Positions 55,372 through 62,988 of a stretch of DNA of 64,000 nucleotides are shown here, in pieces. The notes beneath the pieces are model-generated. The model worked only from the letters and a program-made list of their open reading frames with translations. It made no database searches and had not been told where the DNA came from. Positions within the stretch are counted from its first letter, which is position 1. Each line of letters begins with the position of its first letter. The DNA is from Streptomyces ficellus (GTDB lineage: Bacteria; Actinomycetota; Actinomycetes; Streptomycetales; Streptomycetaceae), in assembly GCF_009739905.1 (NCBI RefSeq), contig NZ_CP034279.1:1984001-2048000 (forward strand), in the 5' to 3' direction. The position numbers were made by a program, and so were the translations under genes.

Positions 55372-56721
55372 TCAGAACCCGCCGCCGCCGAAGTCGCCTC
55401 CGCCGAAGCCGCCGCCACCGAAGTCACCGCCGCCGAACCCGCCGCCGTCGCCACCGCCGAAGTCCGAGCCGTTGAAGTCGCCGCCGGAGAAGTCGCCGCC
55501 CTCGTACCCGTCGCCGCCGTACTCCCCCGCGTACGCGGGGGTGGAGAGCATCGTGCCGAGCATGGTGCCCATGAGCAGGCCGGGCAGCAGGCCGCCGCCG
55601 AAGTAGCCGCCGGCCCAGGGCCCGTACGCCGGTCCCGCCTCCCAGTAGGGGCGGCGGCCGTGTTCGGTCTCGACCGTGCGCGTCATCGGGTCCTGCCCCT
55701 CGGCGAGCCGTGCGGCGTCGGCCGCGCAGACCGGCACCTCGCGCGCCGCGCCGCCGGCCGGGGCCCACTCCACCTCGGTGTCGGCCGGGCCGTGGCGCGG
55801 GTCGAAGAAGCAGGGTGCCCGCCGCTCGGGAAGCGGGCGGCCCTCGCGGCGGGCGGTCAGGACGGCCAGCGCGTACCGGCCGTCCTCGATGGCCTCGGTC
55901 ACGCCCCGTACGTCATGGGGGTGCCGGGCCTGGCCCATCAGGGACTTGGCCTTGTCGTACGAGTCGAGGGCGCGCTCGTAGTCGGCGCGCATCGCGTCGT
56001 CGGCGCCCTTCTCGGCGGGGTGGAAGTCGAGCCGGTCGAGTTCCTCGCCGTACGCGGTGATGTCCTCGTCGACGACGACCCGCAGCTTCTCCAGGGCTTC
56101 CTGCTCCTGGCGCTGCCGGCCGAGCCGCCGGCGGCGGGTGACGGTGAGGGCGGCGGCGCCGCCCGCGGCGGCGAGGGCGCCGACGGTGATCAGTCCGGCG
56201 ACCGGGGCGCGCTCACCGGGGACGCCGGACCAGGAGGCGGGTGCCTCGCCGCGGGCCTGCGGGAGGGCCTGGTCGACGAAGTTGTTCAGCTCGGTGCCGG
56301 CGTCCACGCCGGGCTGGCGGACGGACTGGACGACGTTCTGGACGGCCTGGTTCGTCATCACGGCCCGGTCCGCACCGGCGGCGAAGGCGTCGCCGAGGCG
56401 TACGCCGTACAGGCCGGTGATGCCGGTCTGGGTGCGGAGGTTCTGCAGGAGGCCCGCTTGCGGGAACTCCGCGGTGGCGGGCAGGACCGCCACGAAGACC
56501 GGTTTGTCGGCGTCCCGGATCTTGTCCGCCAGGGCGTCGGCCTCGGCCTTCGGCAGCTGATCGGCGGCGTCGGGGTGGACGTACACCGGGCCCTGCTTCA
56601 GAGCCTCGGCCGCACCCTGGAGCCCCGTGTCCCTGGCGCCCGCGCCGGGAGCCAGGGCCAGGAGCAGCAGGAGCGTCAGCCCCGCCACGACCGACAGGAG
56701 AGTGAACGGCCTGGTCCTCAT
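55372..56721 (-). CDS. Membrane protein with TPM-like extracellular domain and Gly-rich tail
   Basis: This 449-residue protein has an N-terminal signal (LLSVVAGLTLLLLLALAPGA). An external domain of about 140 residues follows (VYVHPDAADQLPKAEADALA and KPVFVAVLPATAEFPQAG), resembling the TPM/YgcG type. A membrane helix lies at about 180-200 (VAGLITVGALAAAGGAAALT), then a coiled-coil part and a tail of GGGDFGGGGFGGGDF-like repeats (last about 45 residues). The function of such YgcG-like proteins is unresolved. It ends within one base of the NTF2-like start. Confidence 0.75.
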   Translation of the reverse strand: MRTRPFTLLSVVAGLTLLLLLALAPGAGARDTGLQGAAEALKQGPVYVHPDAADQLPKAEADALADKIRDADKPVFVAVLPATAEFPQAGLLQNLRTQTGITGLYGVRLGDAFAAGADRAVMTNQAVQNVVQSVRQPGVDAGTELNNFVDQALPQARGEAPASWSGVPGERAPVAGLITVGALAAAGGAAALTVTRRRRLGRQRQEQEALEKLRVVVDEDITAYGEELDRLDFHPAEKGADDAMRADYERALDSYDKAKSLMGQARHPHDVRGVTEAIEDGRYALAVLTARREGRPLPERRAPCFFDPRHGPADTEVEWAPAGGAAREVPVCAADAARLAEGQDPMTRTVETEHGRRPYWEAGPAYGPWAGGYFGGGLLPGLLMGTMLGTMLSTPAYAGEYGGDGYEGGDFSGGDFNGSDFGGGDGGGFGGGDFGGGGFGGGDFGGGGF

Positions 56722-56783
56722 ACCACCGACGCTACCCCAAATGGGGGTAAAGGGGACATATAGCCAGAACCGAGTAGGAGGGA

Positions 56784-58418
56784 TTATTCCGCCGGGTTCA
56801 CGCCCGCCCGCAGCAGACCGTAGGTGTACGCGTCCTCCAGGGCCTGCCAGGAGGCGGCGATCACGTTCTCCCCCACGCCGACCGTCGCCCACTCGCCCTC
56901 GCCGTCCGACGTGGTGATCAGGACCCGGGTGGTGGACTGGGTGCCGTGCTTGCCCTCCAGGATGCGGACCTTGTAGTCCACCAGCTCCAGCTTGGCGAGC
57001 TGGGGGTAGATCCGCTCCAGGCCGGCGCGCATGGCGAGGTCCAGGGCGTTGACCGGGCCGTTGCCCTCGGCGGTGGCGACGATCCGCTCGCCCTTGGCCC
57101 ACAGCTTCACCGTGGCCTCGTTGGCGTGGGTGCCGTCGGGGCGGTCCTCGACGATGGCGCGCCACGACTCGGTGCGGAAGTAGCGGCGGGCGCGGCCCTC
57201 GACCTCGGCGCGCAGCAGCAGCTCGAAGGAGGCGTCGGCGGCCTCGTACGTGTAGCCCTTGAGCTCCCGCTCCTTGACGCGCTCGACGACGCGGGCGACC
57301 AGGGCGCGGTCTCCGCCGAGGTCGACGCCCAGCTCTTTGCCCTTGAGCTCGATGGAGGCGCGGCCCGCCATGTCGGAGACCAGCATCCGCATGGTGTTGC
57401 CGACGCGCTCGGGGTCGATGTGCTGGTAGAGGTCGGGGTCCACCTTGATCGCGGAGGCGTGCAGGCCCGCCTTGTGGGCGAAGGCCGAGACGCCGACGTA
57501 CGGCTGGTGGGTGGAGGGGGTCAGGTTGACGACCTCGGCGATGGCGTGCGAGATGCGCGTCATCTCCTTGAGCGCCCCCTCGGGGAGCACCCGCTTGCCG
57601 TACTTGAGTTCCAGGGCGGCGACGACCGGGAAGAGGTTGGCGTTGCCGACGCGCTCGCCGTAGCCGTTGGCGGTGCACTGGACGTGCGTGGCGCCCGCGT
57701 CGACGGCGGCGAGGGTGTTGGCGACGGCGCAGCCGGTGTCGTCCTGGGCGTGGATGCCGAGGCGGGCGCCGGTGTCGGCGAGGACGGTGGAGACGACGGC
57801 CTGGATCTGGGCGGGGAGCATCCCGCCGTTGGTGTCGCACAGGATGACGACGTCGGCACCGGCCTCCGCGGCGGCGCGGACGACGGACTTGGCGTACCCC
57901 GGGTTGGCCCGGTAGCCGTCGAAGAAGTGCTCGCAGTCGACGAAGACGCGGCGGCCCTGCTCGCGCAGGTGGGTGACGGTGTCGCGGACCATGGCGACGT
58001 TCTCGTCGAGCGTGGTGCGCAGCGCGAGTTCCACGTGGCGGTCGTGCGACTTGGCGACCAGGGTGATGACGGGGGCGCCGGAGTCCAGGAGCGCCTTGAC
58101 CTGGGGGTCCTCGGCGGCGGTGCCGCCGGCGCGGCGGGTGGCGCCGAACGCCACGAGCTGGGCGTGCTTGAAGCGGATCTCCTGCCGGGCGCGGGCGAAG
58201 AACTCGGTGTCGCGGGGGTTGGCCCCGGGCCAGCCGCCCTCGATGAAGCCCACGCCGAAGTCGTCCAGGTGCCGGGCGATGGTGAGCTTGTCGGCGACGG
58301 TGAGGTTGATGCCCTCGCGCTGGGCGCCGTCGCGCAGCGTCGTGTCGAAGACGTGGAAACTGTCGTCGACGGCGGCGGCGCCGGCGGCGCTGTGAAGACT
58401 GTCGGTCTCCGTGGTCAT
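56784..58418 (-). CDS. cimA: Citramalate synthase
   Basis: This 544-residue enzyme of the LeuA/HMG-CoA lyase family condenses acetyl-CoA with pyruvate to give citramalate for isoleucine synthesis that bypasses threonine. The catalytic barrel starts with DTTLRDGAQREGINLTVADK, and metal ligands are in HAQDDTGCAVAN. The C-terminal LeuA-like regulatory domain (about 410-530, VKLWAKGERIVATAEGNGPV) is present, so feedback control by isoleucine is expected. Eukaryote-like alternatives such as homocitrate synthase fit less well. The ATG at 58418 lies 11 bases after AGGAG. A leader with a hairpin terminator precedes it (58523-58641). Confidence 0.93.
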   Translation of the reverse strand: MTTETDSLHSAAGAAAVDDSFHVFDTTLRDGAQREGINLTVADKLTIARHLDDFGVGFIEGGWPGANPRDTEFFARARQEIRFKHAQLVAFGATRRAGGTAAEDPQVKALLDSGAPVITLVAKSHDRHVELALRTTLDENVAMVRDTVTHLREQGRRVFVDCEHFFDGYRANPGYAKSVVRAAAEAGADVVILCDTNGGMLPAQIQAVVSTVLADTGARLGIHAQDDTGCAVANTLAAVDAGATHVQCTANGYGERVGNANLFPVVAALELKYGKRVLPEGALKEMTRISHAIAEVVNLTPSTHQPYVGVSAFAHKAGLHASAIKVDPDLYQHIDPERVGNTMRMLVSDMAGRASIELKGKELGVDLGGDRALVARVVERVKERELKGYTYEAADASFELLLRAEVEGRARRYFRTESWRAIVEDRPDGTHANEATVKLWAKGERIVATAEGNGPVNALDLAMRAGLERIYPQLAKLELVDYKVRILEGKHGTQSTTRVLITTSDGEGEWATVGVGENVIAASWQALEDAYTYGLLRAGVNPAE

Positions 58419-58522
58419 GACTGTGTTGGCTCCTGTCGGATGTGGCTCCGGGCTCCCTGGATCCACCTGCCCCCATTCTCGCGCGCCGCCGTTCCCGGCC
58501 GTGGTGGGGCCGGAAAACGAAA

Positions 58523-58548
58523 AGACCCCTCGCGGGTGCGAGAGGTCT
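58523..58548 (-). terminator. Intrinsic terminator in the cimA leader (candidate attenuator)
   Basis: On the minus strand AGACCTCTCGC, loop ACCC and GCGAGGGGTCT pair over 11 positions with one mismatch, followed by TTTCGTTTT. It stands about 105 bases upstream of the cimA start. TetR has its own terminator at 58713-58736, so this one probably acts inside the cimA transcript. Confidence 0.7.
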
Positions 58549-58599
58549 GCGCGCGGGTCTGAGACACGGTGTCCACTGCCGCGGGGGTTCTGCCGCGAT

Positions 58600-58641
58600 T
58601 CAGTGGTCACTGCGGACCGGCGCGCTGCTGCCCATAATCAT
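58600..58641 (-). CDS. Possible 13-residue leader peptide of cimA
   Basis: ATG ATT ATG begins the reading MIMGSSAPVRSDH, ending at TGA inside the 5' arm of a strong upstream hairpin (CCACTG paired with CAGTGG, CGCGG with CCGCG nested inside). There is no clear ribosome site, so it could only be a leaderless transcript start. It contains one Ile and one Val codon, fewer than in classical attenuators, so support is weak. Confidence 0.3.
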   Translation of the reverse strand: MIMGSSAPVRSDH

Positions 58642-58712
58642 GGTGGTAGCAAGCACGTCCGGAAGTCTGCCACAGATGTGAAGGCCGGTGGACCCGGGTC
58701 TCACGATGCGGT

Positions 58713-58736
58713 CGGCCCCGCCGGCGGGCGGGGCCG
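58713..58736 (-). terminator. Terminator after tetR
   Basis: A perfect 10-bp stem (CGGCCCCGCC with GGCGGGGCCG) closes on GGCG, 8 bases beyond the tetR stop. Confidence 0.8.
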
Positions 58737-58744
58737 GACGGCCG

Positions 58745-59362
58745 TCAGGGAACGAGGCCGTCCTCGATGAACTCTCGTACGTGGGTGAGGACCGCGTCCC
58801 GGCCCGTGCCCGGTATGCCCACCGCCACGTGGACGCTGAAGCCGTCCAGCAGGGCGCGCAGCCGGGCCGCGACGCGGTCGGGGTCCATGGGGCGCAGCTC
58901 GCCGCGCGAGACGCCCTCGGCGAGCAGGGCGACCAGGTCGCGGTGCCAGGCGCCCTCGATGGCCGCCTGGCGGGCGCGGGCGTCGTCGTCGGCGTTCTGC
59001 GAGCGGTTCCAGACCTCCAGCCAGAGCGTCCAGTGCGGGTCGCGCGGGCCGTCGGGCACGTACAGGTCGACGTACGCGCCGAGCCGCTCGCGCACCGGGG
59101 CGGGGCGGGAGAGCAGCGCGCGGCGTTCGGCGCCGAGGCGGCCCTCGCTCCACTCCAGGGTCTGGAGCAGCAGCTCGTCCTTGGTGCGGAAGTAGTAGAG
59201 CAGGTGCCCGCTGCTCATGCCGACCTCGCGGCCGAGGCCCGCCATGGTGAGCCCGTCGAGCCCGCGCTCGGCGATGGTCGCCATGGCGGCGGCGAGGACC
59301 TCCTCCCGGGGCGGCGCGGTGTTGCGCCGCCGGGCGGCCGGTGTCGTGGCAGGTTCGTTCAC
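58745..59362 (-). CDS. TetR-family regulator of the urease/agmatine operon
   Basis: This 205-residue TetR-type repressor has an N-terminal helix-turn-helix (about 20-65, AAMATIAERGLDGLTMAGLG and HLLYYFRTKDELL). The remainder is a helical ligand domain (WTLWLEVWNRSQNADDDARA). It is the last gene of the run ureAB-ureC-agmatine deiminase-tetR. It is a candidate to bind the direct repeats upstream of ureAB and to control both that operon and the NCS1 permease. The start is GTG 59362, since the HTH follows closely. BetI-like and nucleobase-sensing groups both fit by length. Confidence 0.9.
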   Translation of the reverse strand: MNEPATTPAARRRNTAPPREEVLAAAMATIAERGLDGLTMAGLGREVGMSSGHLLYYFRTKDELLLQTLEWSEGRLGAERRALLSRPAPVRERLGAYVDLYVPDGPRDPHWTLWLEVWNRSQNADDDARARQAAIEGAWHRDLVALLAEGVSRGELRPMDPDRVAARLRALLDGFSVHVAVGIPGTGRDAVLTHVREFIEDGLVP

Positions 59363-59405
59363 TCGTACGTTGTACCTGATCCGCCGTGCCCGGTCCGATT
59401 CCGCT

Positions 59406-60422
59406 TCAGACCCTGGGCTGCTGCTGGGTGATGCAGTGGATGCCGCCGCCGCCCGCGAAGATGGTCCGCGCGTCGACGAGTGTGACCGTGCGGTCCGGGA
59501 AGAGGCGGCGGAAGATGCCCGCGGCGATCTCGTCGCGCGGGTCGTCGAAGGCGCACAGCACCACACCGCCGTTGCAGAGGTAGTGGTTGATGTAGGAGTA
59601 GTCGACCCACTCGCCGTCCTCCTGGAGGACGGTCGGGGCCGGGACCTCGACGACCTCCAGGCGGCGGCCCTTGGCGTCGGTCTGCTTGCGCAGCAGGTCC
59701 ACGTTGGCCTTGCACAGCTCGTGGTCGGGGTGGGACGGGTCGGGCTGGGTGTGGGCGACCACGACTCCGGGGCGGGCGAAGGCGGCGACGATGTCGACGT
59801 GGCCACGGGTGCCGTACATGCCGTAGTCGCCGGTCAGGCCGCGCGGCAGCCAGATCGCCTTGGTGGTGCCGAGCTTGGCGTGGATCTCCGCCTCGACCTG
59901 CTCGCGGGTCCACTCGGGGTTGCGCTCGGGGCCGAGCTGGACGGTGTCGGTGAGCAGGACGGTGCCCTCGCCGTCGACGTGGATGGCGCCGCCCTCGTTG
60001 ACGAGGGGCGAGGTGTGCACGGGGACGCCGACGGCGTCCGCGACATGGCGGGCGATCTTCGCGTCGTGCTCCCAGCGCGCCCAGTCCGCCGCGCCCCAGC
60101 CGTTGAACACCCAGTCGACGGCGGCCAGGCGCTCGCCGTCGGTGACGAAGGTGGGGCCGATGTCGCGCATCCAGGCGTCGTCCAGGTCCCGCTCGACCAG
60201 GTCGACGTCCGGGCCGAGCAGCTCGCGGGCGGACGCCTGGTCGCCGGGGGCGTGCACCACGGTGACCGGCTCGAAGCGGCGTACGGCGCGGGCGACGGAG
60301 GCCCATGCCTCGCGGGCCTCGCGCAGCTCCTCGTCGTTGGTGAAGGTCGGGTTGGGTCCCGGCCAGGCCATCCAGGTGCGCTCGTGCGGGGCCCACTCGG
60401 CGGGCATGCGGAAGGTACTCAT
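59406..60422 (-). CDS. Agmatine deiminase (PAD_porph family)
   Basis: This 338-residue enzyme of the guanidino-modifying superfamily converts agmatine to N-carbamoylputrescine and ammonia. Conserved elements are MPAEWAPHERTWMAWPG, the metal-independent active-site loop NEGGAIHVDGEG and, near the end, GGGGIHCITQQQP with nucleophile Cys330. The length is typical. GAGGA lies 8 bases before the ATG. Ten bases separate it from ureC, so it belongs to the urease operon. The urea-cycle-independent release of nitrogen from polyamine precursors fits the neighbouring permease and urease. Confidence 0.93.
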   Translation of the reverse strand: MSTFRMPAEWAPHERTWMAWPGPNPTFTNDEELREAREAWASVARAVRRFEPVTVVHAPGDQASARELLGPDVDLVERDLDDAWMRDIGPTFVTDGERLAAVDWVFNGWGAADWARWEHDAKIARHVADAVGVPVHTSPLVNEGGAIHVDGEGTVLLTDTVQLGPERNPEWTREQVEAEIHAKLGTTKAIWLPRGLTGDYGMYGTRGHVDIVAAFARPGVVVAHTQPDPSHPDHELCKANVDLLRKQTDAKGRRLEVVEVPAPTVLQEDGEWVDYSYINHYLCNGGVVLCAFDDPRDEIAAGIFRRLFPDRTVTLVDARTIFAGGGGIHCITQQQPRV

Positions 60423-60432
60423 GGGTGGGTCC

Positions 60433-62154
60433 TCAGAGGAAGTAGAGGCGGTTGAGGGAGACGGAGTCGGCGGGGTCGGAGCGGACCGGGTCGCCGTCGA
60501 GGGTGACGAGCCCGGTGCGGCCGTCGACGCCGACCTGGCCGATGCGGGAGTTGAGGAGCAGGTTCCCGGGGCCGATGCCGCGGGTGCCGCGTACGGCGAC
60601 CCGGCGGCGGCGGGTGGGCATCAGGTCGTTGCCGGCCTGGGCCGCCGCGCCGGAGACGAACGCCACGGAGATGTCGGCGGCGGTGGCCCCGAAGGCGCCG
60701 AACTGCGGTCCGAGCACCAGGGGTTCGCAGGTGTCGGTGGCGGCGTTCGGGTCGCCCACGACCCCGTACGCGGGGAAGCCCGACTTGAGGACGAGCTGCG
60801 GTTTGGCGCCGAAGTACTCGGGCCGCCACAGCACGACGTCGGCGAGCTTGCCGACCTCCAGCGAGCCGACCTCGTGCGCGAGGCCGTGGGCGATCGCCGG
60901 GTTGATGGTGAGCTTGGCCATGTAGCGCAGGACGCGGGCGTTGTCGTCGCCGTCCCCGTCGCCCTCCAGCGGGCCCAGCTCGGCCTTCATCTTCCCGGCC
61001 ATGGCGAAGGTCCGGCGTACGGTCTCGCCGGCCCTGCCCATGCCCTGCGCGTCCGACGACGTGATCCCGATCGCGCCGAGGTCGTGCAGGACGTCCTCCG
61101 CGCCCATCGTCCCGGCCCTGATCCGGTCGCGGGCCATGGCCGCGTCGCCGGGCAGGTCGGTCTTCAGGTCGTGTACGGAGACGATCATTCCGTAGTGCTC
61201 GGCGACCGCGTCCCGCCCGAAGGGGAGGGTGGGGTTGGTGGACGAGCCGATGACGTTGGGGACGCCCGCCATCTTCAGGACGTTGGGGACGTGCCCGCCG
61301 CCGCAGCCCTCGATGTGGAAGGCGTGGATGGTGCGCCCCTCCAGCACCTTGAGGGTGTCCTCCACGGACAGGCACTCGTTGAGGCCGTCGCTGTGCAGGG
61401 CGACCTGGACGTCGTACTCCTCGGCGACCCGCAGCGCGGTGTCCAGGGCGCGGGTGTGGGCGCCCATGTCCTCGTGGACCTTGAAGCCGGACGCCCCGCC
61501 CTCGGCGAGCGCCTCCACCAGGGGCGCGTCGTGGGAGGAGGAGCCGCGGCCGAGGAAGCCGATGTTGACGGGCCAGGCGTCGAAGGCGTTGAAGGCGTGG
61601 CGCAGCGCCCAGGGCGAGTTGACGCCGACGCCCCAGACGGGGCCGAACTCCTGGCCGATGATCGTGGTGACGCCGGAGGCGAGCGAGGCCTCCATGATGC
61701 GCGGCGACAGCAGGTGGACGTGGGTGTCGACGGCTCCGGCGGTGGCGATGAGGCCTTCGCCGGAGACGATGGAGGTGCCGGTGCCGACGACGACGTCGAC
61801 GCCGTCGAGGGTGTCGGGGTTGCCGGCCCGGCCGATCGCGTGGATGCGGCCCTCGCGGATGCCGATGGACACCTTGCGGACGCCCTGGACGGCGTCGATG
61901 ACCAGCACGTTGCTGATGACGACGTCGCAGGTCTCGCGGACGGCGGCGGCCTTGAGGTGCAGTCCGTCGCGGGCGGTCTTGCCGAAGCCGGCGAGGAACT
62001 CGTCGCCGGGCTTCTGGGCGTCGGACTCGACGCGGACGGTGAGGCCCGAGTCGCCGAGGCGGACGCGGTCGCCGGCGCGGGGGCCGTGGGTGGCGGCGTA
62101 CTCGTGGGGGGTGAGGCGGCGCGCTTCGGCGGGGTGGCCTCCGGGGCGGCTCAT
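60433..62154 (-). CDS. ureC: Urease alpha-subunit homologue with altered active-site flap
   Basis: This 573-residue protein aligns with UreC. All metal ligands are present: His145 and His147 (DTHVHLL), Lys225 and His227 (GFKVHEDMG), His254 (ALHSDGLNE), His280 (AFHIEGCGGGH) and Asp368 (TSSDAQGMGR). The flap that normally reads VCHHLD, bearing the catalytic Cys-His pair, reads IVSVHDL here, so Cys is Ser326 and the general-acid His is Val327, with the following His328 kept. No accessory ureDEFG genes are near. It may have low or different amidohydrolase activity. It overlaps fused ureAB by 4 bases (ATGA). Confidence 0.88.
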   Translation of the reverse strand: MSRPGGHPAEARRLTPHEYAATHGPRAGDRVRLGDSGLTVRVESDAQKPGDEFLAGFGKTARDGLHLKAAAVRETCDVVISNVLVIDAVQGVRKVSIGIREGRIHAIGRAGNPDTLDGVDVVVGTGTSIVSGEGLIATAGAVDTHVHLLSPRIMEASLASGVTTIIGQEFGPVWGVGVNSPWALRHAFNAFDAWPVNIGFLGRGSSSHDAPLVEALAEGGASGFKVHEDMGAHTRALDTALRVAEEYDVQVALHSDGLNECLSVEDTLKVLEGRTIHAFHIEGCGGGHVPNVLKMAGVPNVIGSSTNPTLPFGRDAVAEHYGMIVSVHDLKTDLPGDAAMARDRIRAGTMGAEDVLHDLGAIGITSSDAQGMGRAGETVRRTFAMAGKMKAELGPLEGDGDGDDNARVLRYMAKLTINPAIAHGLAHEVGSLEVGKLADVVLWRPEYFGAKPQLVLKSGFPAYGVVGDPNAATDTCEPLVLGPQFGAFGATAADISVAFVSGAAAQAGNDLMPTRRRRVAVRGTRGIGPGNLLLNSRIGQVGVDGRTGLVTLDGDPVRSDPADSVSLNRLYFL

Positions 62155-62858
62155 CGCTGGACCTCCTGGTCGGTCGTGTCCGGTACGCCGAGGTAGCCGC
62201 AGGCGGCGGCGCGGCGCAGCGCCTCTTCGCGGGCGCCGGGCGCGTCGAGCGGTCCGTCGACCAGGCCGGCGAAGCCGATCGCGATCCGGTCGCCGCCGAT
62301 GGGCAGCAGCCCGACCTCCTCGCTCTCGCCCGGCCCGAAGCGCACGGACGACCCGGCGGGGACGGCGAGCCGCATGCCGTAGGCGAGGGCGCGGTCGAAG
62401 TCGAGCCGCGGGTTGGCCTCGAAGAAGTGGTAGTGCGAGGTGACGGAGACCGGCACGCTCGCGGTGTTGGTGACGCGCAGCCGCAGCGAGGGCTCGGGGT
62501 CGGCGTGCATCGGCCCGGGCAGCAGCGCGCCGGGCGCGTCGCCCTCCTGGCCGCCCCCGCCGATGGGGTCGGCGACCACGGCGAGCCGGGAGCCGTCGTC
62601 GAAGACGGCCTCCACGTGGACCTCGGTCACGACGTCGGCGACGCCGGGCAGGACGTCGTCGGGGCCGAGCACCGAGCGGGCCGCCTCGATGGCCTCGGCG
62701 AGCCGCCGCCCGTCGCGGGCCGCCTCGCAGACGGTGTCCGCGATCAGGGCGGTCGCCTCGGGGACATTGAGCCGCAGACCGCGGGCCCGGCGGGCCCGGG
62801 CGAGTTCGGCGGCGCCGAAGATCAGCAGCCGGTCGCGCTCCGTGGGGGTCAGTCGCAC
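62151..62858 (-). CDS. ureAB: Fused urease gamma/beta subunit
   Basis: This 235-residue protein has a gamma-subunit N-terminal half (LTPTERDRLLIFGAAELARA, LNVPEATALIADTVCEAARD) joined to a beta-subunit half (VTNTASVPVSVTSHYHFFEA, FGPGESEEVGLLPIGG). Both together form the structural frame of urease with UreC. The fusion is found in several actinobacteria. The start is GTG 62858, with AGGAGG about 9 bases upstream. It is the first gene of the operon and is divergent from the permease; the repeats at 62876-62960 lie in the gap. Confidence 0.9.
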   Translation of the reverse strand: MRLTPTERDRLLIFGAAELARARRARGLRLNVPEATALIADTVCEAARDGRRLAEAIEAARSVLGPDDVLPGVADVVTEVHVEAVFDDGSRLAVVADPIGGGGQEGDAPGALLPGPMHADPEPSLRLRVTNTASVPVSVTSHYHFFEANPRLDFDRALAYGMRLAVPAGSSVRFGPGESEEVGLLPIGGDRIAIGFAGLVDGPLDAPGAREEALRRAAACGYLGVPDTTDQEVQR

Positions 62859-62875
62859 GTCACCACACCTCCTGT

Positions 62876-62960
62876 TTGAGCAACACTCTAACCATAGAAA
62901 TCCAGCGATGGAACCATTGACGGGACTGGCGAGCATGGGTCACATTGAGCGTCACTCTAA
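62876..62960. promoter_or_regulatory. Two 16-bp direct repeats in the ureAB/permease gap
   Basis: TTGAGCAACACTCTAA (62876-62891) and TTGAGCGTCACTCTAA (62945-62960) match at 14 of 16 positions and begin 69 bases apart. The gap is 130 bases long and holds both divergent promoters, so a shared repressor, most simply the TetR at 58745, is likely. Confidence 0.6.
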
Positions 62961-62988
62961 AGTCGACGAGCAGAGCGGGGAGACGCCC

